From positions 1-9,191 of the forward strand of contig JAISRV010000439.1 in assembly GCA_031273445.1 (NCBI GenBank): a DNA stretch of 9,191 nt, written 5' to 3'. Under the pieces are notes generated by a model that made no database searches, had not been told where the DNA came from, and worked only from the letters and a program-made list of their open reading frames with translations. This DNA comes from Candidatus Adiutrix sp. GTDB taxonomy: Bacteria > Desulfobacterota > Desulfarculia > Adiutricales > Adiutricaceae. A program made the translations under genes and the position numbers. Numbering within the stretch: position 1 is the first letter of the stretch; each line of letters opens with the position of its first letter. Positions 6,816 to 9,191 of the stretch are shown one piece after another.

Positions 6816-6826
6816 AAGGAGATTAC

Positions 6827-8560
6827 GTGGATAAAATCCTCATCAACGCCATCGACGCCGAAGAGTGCCGGGTGGCTATGCTCGACGCCGAAGGCCATCT
6901 GCAGGAATACTATACGGATTCCAGCCTGCGCGAACTGAGCCTCGGCAACATCTACAAGGGCGTCATTCAGAACATTGAGCCGAGCCTTCAGGCGGCCTTC
7001 GTCAACTACGGCAACGACCGCAACGGCTTTTTGCAGGTCGGCGACATACATCCCGAATATTTTCTGGAAGAGCCGGTCTCGCGCTACAGCCCCGATCTCA
7101 AAAAGGCGCTCAAAAAAGGGCAGCCCCTTCTGGTTCAGGTGCTGAAGGAACCTTCGGAAATCAAGGGCGCGGCCCTGACCACCTTCATATCGCTGGCCGG
7201 GCGTTTCATAGTGCTGACGCCGGGGCGCGACCATGTGGGCGTCAGCCGCAAGATCGAAAACGACAAAGAGCGTAGCCGCCTGCGTAAAATCGCCGATGAA
7301 CTGCCTGTGCCCGAAGGCTGCGGCTATATCGTGCGCACTGTGGCGGAAGGCCGCATCAAAGAGGAGCTGGCCGCCGACCTCCAGCAGGTTTTCACCCTCT
7401 GGGAAGACATCCGCCGTCAGGGCATCGACGCTCCCGCCCCCTCGCTTATTTACCGCGAGCAGGACTTGGCCGTCAAAATTCTCCGCGACCATCTGACTTC
7501 TTCCGTGCGCGAAATACTGGTCGACGATGCGGCCACCTATCACAAGGTGTTGGACTACGTCAGCGTCATCGCCCCCGCCCAGCGTAAAGTCGTCAAGTTC
7601 CATAAGGAGAAACGCCCTATTTTCGCCAGGCACCAGTTGGAAGAACAACTGGAAACCATCTATCATTCCCGCGTCAAGCTCAAAGGCGGCGGCTCCATAG
7701 TCATCACCCCCACGGAGGCTCTCGTCTCCATCGACGTCAACTCCGGCCGGGGCGCCAAAGACGGGAACCTGGAAGACACCGCCCTCAACACCAACCTGGA
7801 AGCGGCCGAAGAAGTGGCCCGCCAGCTTCGTTTGCGGGATTTGGGCGGCCTGGTGGTGGTGGATTTCATCGACATGCGCGAAGAAAAACATCGCCGTGAG
7901 GTCGAAAAGCGCATCCAGGAAGCCGCCAGGAACGACAAGGCCAAAACCGACTTCGGGCACATCTCGAAATTCGGCCTGCTGGAACTGTCGCGCCAGAGGC
8001 TCCGGCCCTCGATCGAAATGGGCAATTTCATCACCTGCCAGGTCTGCGAGGGCCGCGGTTTGGTCAAGACCCCGGAAAACGCCTCTCTCGGCGTTTTGCG
8101 CCAGATATCCCACGCTATGGCCAAAGGCGGGCTTGAGTGCGTCAACGTGCTGCTGAATCACGATGTGGCCCACTACCTTCTGAACCACAAACGGGCTGAA
8201 CTGGCCCGGCTGGAAGCGCGCCACAACACCATGGTCGTCATCAAAGGCCAGGACGGCTGCCCCCCCGGCAGCTGGGAGGTGGAGCAGGTCAAGCGCGGCG
8301 CTGAAAATGACGAATTGAAGCCGGGGCAGGTCATGAACAACGGCCAGGAAACCGGCGCCGGCAACGGCGCCGACAACGGCCGCCCGCCGGCCCGCGAGTC
8401 GGGCCCGGGCGGACGCAAGCGCGGAAGCCGCAACGGCGGCCAGGCCTCCGCGTCGGCCACGGGGGCCCTGAAAAACGCTTTCGATGAAGCCCCGGCAGAC
8501 CCGACCGTCCACGATGAACCCGAAAGCGACCGCGGCGGCTATGAAGAGATTTCGGCTTAA
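6827..8560 (+). CDS. Ribonuclease E/G family endoribonuclease
   Basis: A single-strand-specific endoribonuclease that acts in mRNA decay and rRNA or tRNA processing. The 577 residues include an S1 RNA-binding domain at about 36-125 (GNIYKGVIQNIEPSLQAAFV), the 5'-monophosphate sensor motif IVRT with R170 and T171, and a DNase I-like catalytic core. The magnesium ligands D303 (SIDVNSGRG) and D346 (VVDFIDM), and the zinc-link C404-x2-C407, fall at exactly the E. coli RNase E numbers. The core ends near 500. The last 74 residues (about 504-577) are rich in G, N, R and acidic residues, with RKRGSRNGG, and look disordered. The protein is thus longer than RNase G (489) but lacks the long RNase E scaffold. 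The start is GTG at 6827 with AAGGAG at 6816-6821, 5 bases upstream. It follows the activase fusion by 48 bases and overlaps the lipoprotein gene by 20. I leave the symbol open because rne and rng cannot be told apart here. Confidence 0.96.
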   Translation: MDKILINAIDAEECRVAMLDAEGHLQEYYTDSSLRELSLGNIYKGVIQNIEPSLQAAFVNYGNDRNGFLQVGDIHPEYFLEEPVSRYSPDLKKALKKGQPLLVQVLKEPSEIKGAALTTFISLAGRFIVLTPGRDHVGVSRKIENDKERSRLRKIADELPVPEGCGYIVRTVAEGRIKEELAADLQQVFTLWEDIRRQGIDAPAPSLIYREQDLAVKILRDHLTSSVREILVDDAATYHKVLDYVSVIAPAQRKVVKFHKEKRPIFARHQLEEQLETIYHSRVKLKGGGSIVITPTEALVSIDVNSGRGAKDGNLEDTALNTNLEAAEEVARQLRLRDLGGLVVVDFIDMREEKHRREVEKRIQEAARNDKAKTDFGHISKFGLLELSRQRLRPSIEMGNFITCQVCEGRGLVKTPENASLGVLRQISHAMAKGGLECVNVLLNHDVAHYLLNHKRAELARLEARHNTMVVIKGQDGCPPGSWEVEQVKRGAENDELKPGQVMNNGQETGAGNGADNGRPPARESGPGGRKRGSRNGGQASASATGALKNAFDEAPADPTVHDEPESDRGGYEEISA

Positions 8561-9047
8561 AAGGGTCTGCGCCTTTTTGGCGTTTCTGCCGGCGATGCTG
8601 ACGGCGCTGGTCTCTCTCCACGGCTGCGCCGGCCGCTCGTCTTTGAGCGGCGCCGAGGCGCCGCCCGACTATGAGCGCCATATCACTTTGGTGCTCGAAC
8701 GCGGCTACTTCCAGGCTGTGGCCGGGGCGGAAATCGCCATAGAGGCGGCGCCGCCCACGCGTCTGATAGAGCCGCCCGACGGCCTCGGCCGAACCGACGC
8801 TAACGGCAATCTGGAGCTGGTTTTAAAGCCTCTGCCCCATTATCAGGCGGGCGTCTGGAGCGGCGGAGACATTGTTGCGGACTTTCCGGTTCAACTTAAG
8901 CTGACCGTCCTCCAACCGGACGGGGAACCGCTGGAATACTTCGTCGACGACCTGGAATCCTTCGCCCGCTACCGTGACCCTCTCTATCAGGGGCTGAATC
9001 GGGACCCGGAAGCTGACGTGACTTATTACGTCATAAATATTCCTTGA
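8541..9047 (+). CDS. Putative lipoprotein with beta-sandwich-like domain
   Basis: A 168-residue protein with a clear lipoprotein signal peptide: basic n-region KRFRLKR, a hydrophobic stretch at 10-26, then LHGC with the lipid-carrying C29. Alanine follows at +2, so outer-membrane sorting is expected. The mature part contains VAGAEIAIEA and then RTDANGNLELVL with T85, D86, N88 and G89. That pattern is common in transthyretin- or CNA-B-like beta sandwiches, but I cannot assign a family. The ATG at 8541 is chosen because it places the signal peptide at the N-terminus. The in-frame ATGs at 8484 and 8514 would add a polar extension in front of it. The gene overlaps the ribonuclease gene by 20 bases in another frame, which suggests translational coupling. 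No strong Shine-Dalgarno sequence is visible (GGCGG just upstream). The histidine in the lipobox is unusual. Confidence 0.8.
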   Translation: MKRFRLKRVCAFLAFLPAMLTALVSLHGCAGRSSLSGAEAPPDYERHITLVLERGYFQAVAGAEIAIEAAPPTRLIEPPDGLGRTDANGNLELVLKPLPHYQAGVWSGGDIVADFPVQLKLTVLQPDGEPLEYFVDDLESFARYRDPLYQGLNRDPEADVTYYVINIP

Positions 9048-9082
9048 GCCCGCACAGGCAGGCGTCGCCTAGAGGAGAGAGG

Positions 9083-9191
9083 ATGAAAGTCATAGCCTTT
9101 TCTTATGAACTGGCCAGTTTCGGCAAACTCGTGGCCATGGATCTGGCTCAGAATACCGGGTTGACCTTCATTCCTTTCAGCCAGGTCTACG
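9083..9191 (+). CDS. Possible cytidylate-kinase-like protein (3' partial)
   Basis: Only the first 36 residues are in the window. The start ATG at 9083 has a strong AGGAG at 9073-9077, 5 bases upstream, so the gene is real. The N-terminus, MKVIAFSYELASFGKLVAMD followed by LAQNTGLTFIPF, lines up without gaps with the beginning of cytidylate-kinase-like proteins (pattern ISREFGSGGxxIgrxvAEeLGlxyyD). The P-loop is degenerate, however: GSGG reads ASFG and the usual basic or hydroxyl residues that hold phosphate are changed. It begins 35 bases after the lipoprotein stop and is probably co-transcribed. The family assignment rests on a short match, and the rest of the gene could change it. Confidence 0.5.
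   Translation, partial: MKVIAFSYELASFGKLVAMDLAQNTGLTFIPFSQVY

Noticed and set aside
6806..8512. A 568-codon open frame on the minus strand opposite the ribonuclease gene
   Set aside because: The plus-strand frame has all RNase E/G catalytic residues. The minus frame gives an alanine-, glycine-, histidine- and phenylalanine-rich sequence without a recognisable domain, typical of the shadow of GC-rich codons.
8484..8540. An N-terminal extension of the lipoprotein from the ATG at 8484 or 8514
   Set aside because: It would put 10 to 19 polar residues before the signal peptide. The basic n-region and hydrophobic stretch fit a start at 8541.

Overview
The window is GC-rich and densely coded. It carries lipid A biosynthesis (lpxC), an outer-membrane-type lipoprotein signal, and an oxygen-sensitive type of iron-sulfur enzyme related to 2-hydroxyacyl-CoA dehydratase activators. 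Together these point to an anaerobic Gram-negative bacterium. A deltaproteobacterium (Desulfobacterota) is my best guess, but this rests on gene content and style of sequence, not on a database comparison.

Layout: (1) 1-873 is the 3' nine-tenths of lpxC, closed by a strong hairpin terminator at 927-958. (2) 995-1645, minus strand, is a YrdC/Sua5-type threonylcarbamoyl-AMP synthase that converges on lpxC and shares the terminator region. (3) About 1646-1920 is a divergent intergenic region with candidate promoters in both directions; their -35 boxes overlap within the palindrome CTTGACTTCAAG. (4) 1921-2109 is a small zinc-ribbon protein followed by an intrinsic terminator at 2175-2201. (5) 2202-2497 has no convincing gene. 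It holds a palindromic REP-like element, an extended -10 promoter at 2326-2356 and a structured leader. (6) 2498-6778 is a giant fusion protein with two tandem BcrAD/BadFG-type activase ATPase domains, then DUF2229 and HgdB-like cysteine-rich domains. (7) 6827-8560 is an RNase E/G-family endoribonuclease. (8) 8541-9047 is a small lipoprotein that overlaps the ribonuclease gene. (9) From 9083 the window enters a gene whose N-terminus resembles the cytidylate-kinase-like family.

Genes 6 to 9 run in one direction with short gaps or overlaps and may be co-transcribed, although a hairpin followed by a short T run lies between the activase fusion and the ribonuclease gene. The known functions are mostly housekeeping: lipid A synthesis, tRNA t6A modification and RNA processing. 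The least understood items are the fused activase/reductase-like protein, the zinc-ribbon protein and the lipoprotein. I see no CRISPR array, transposase, tRNA or rRNA.
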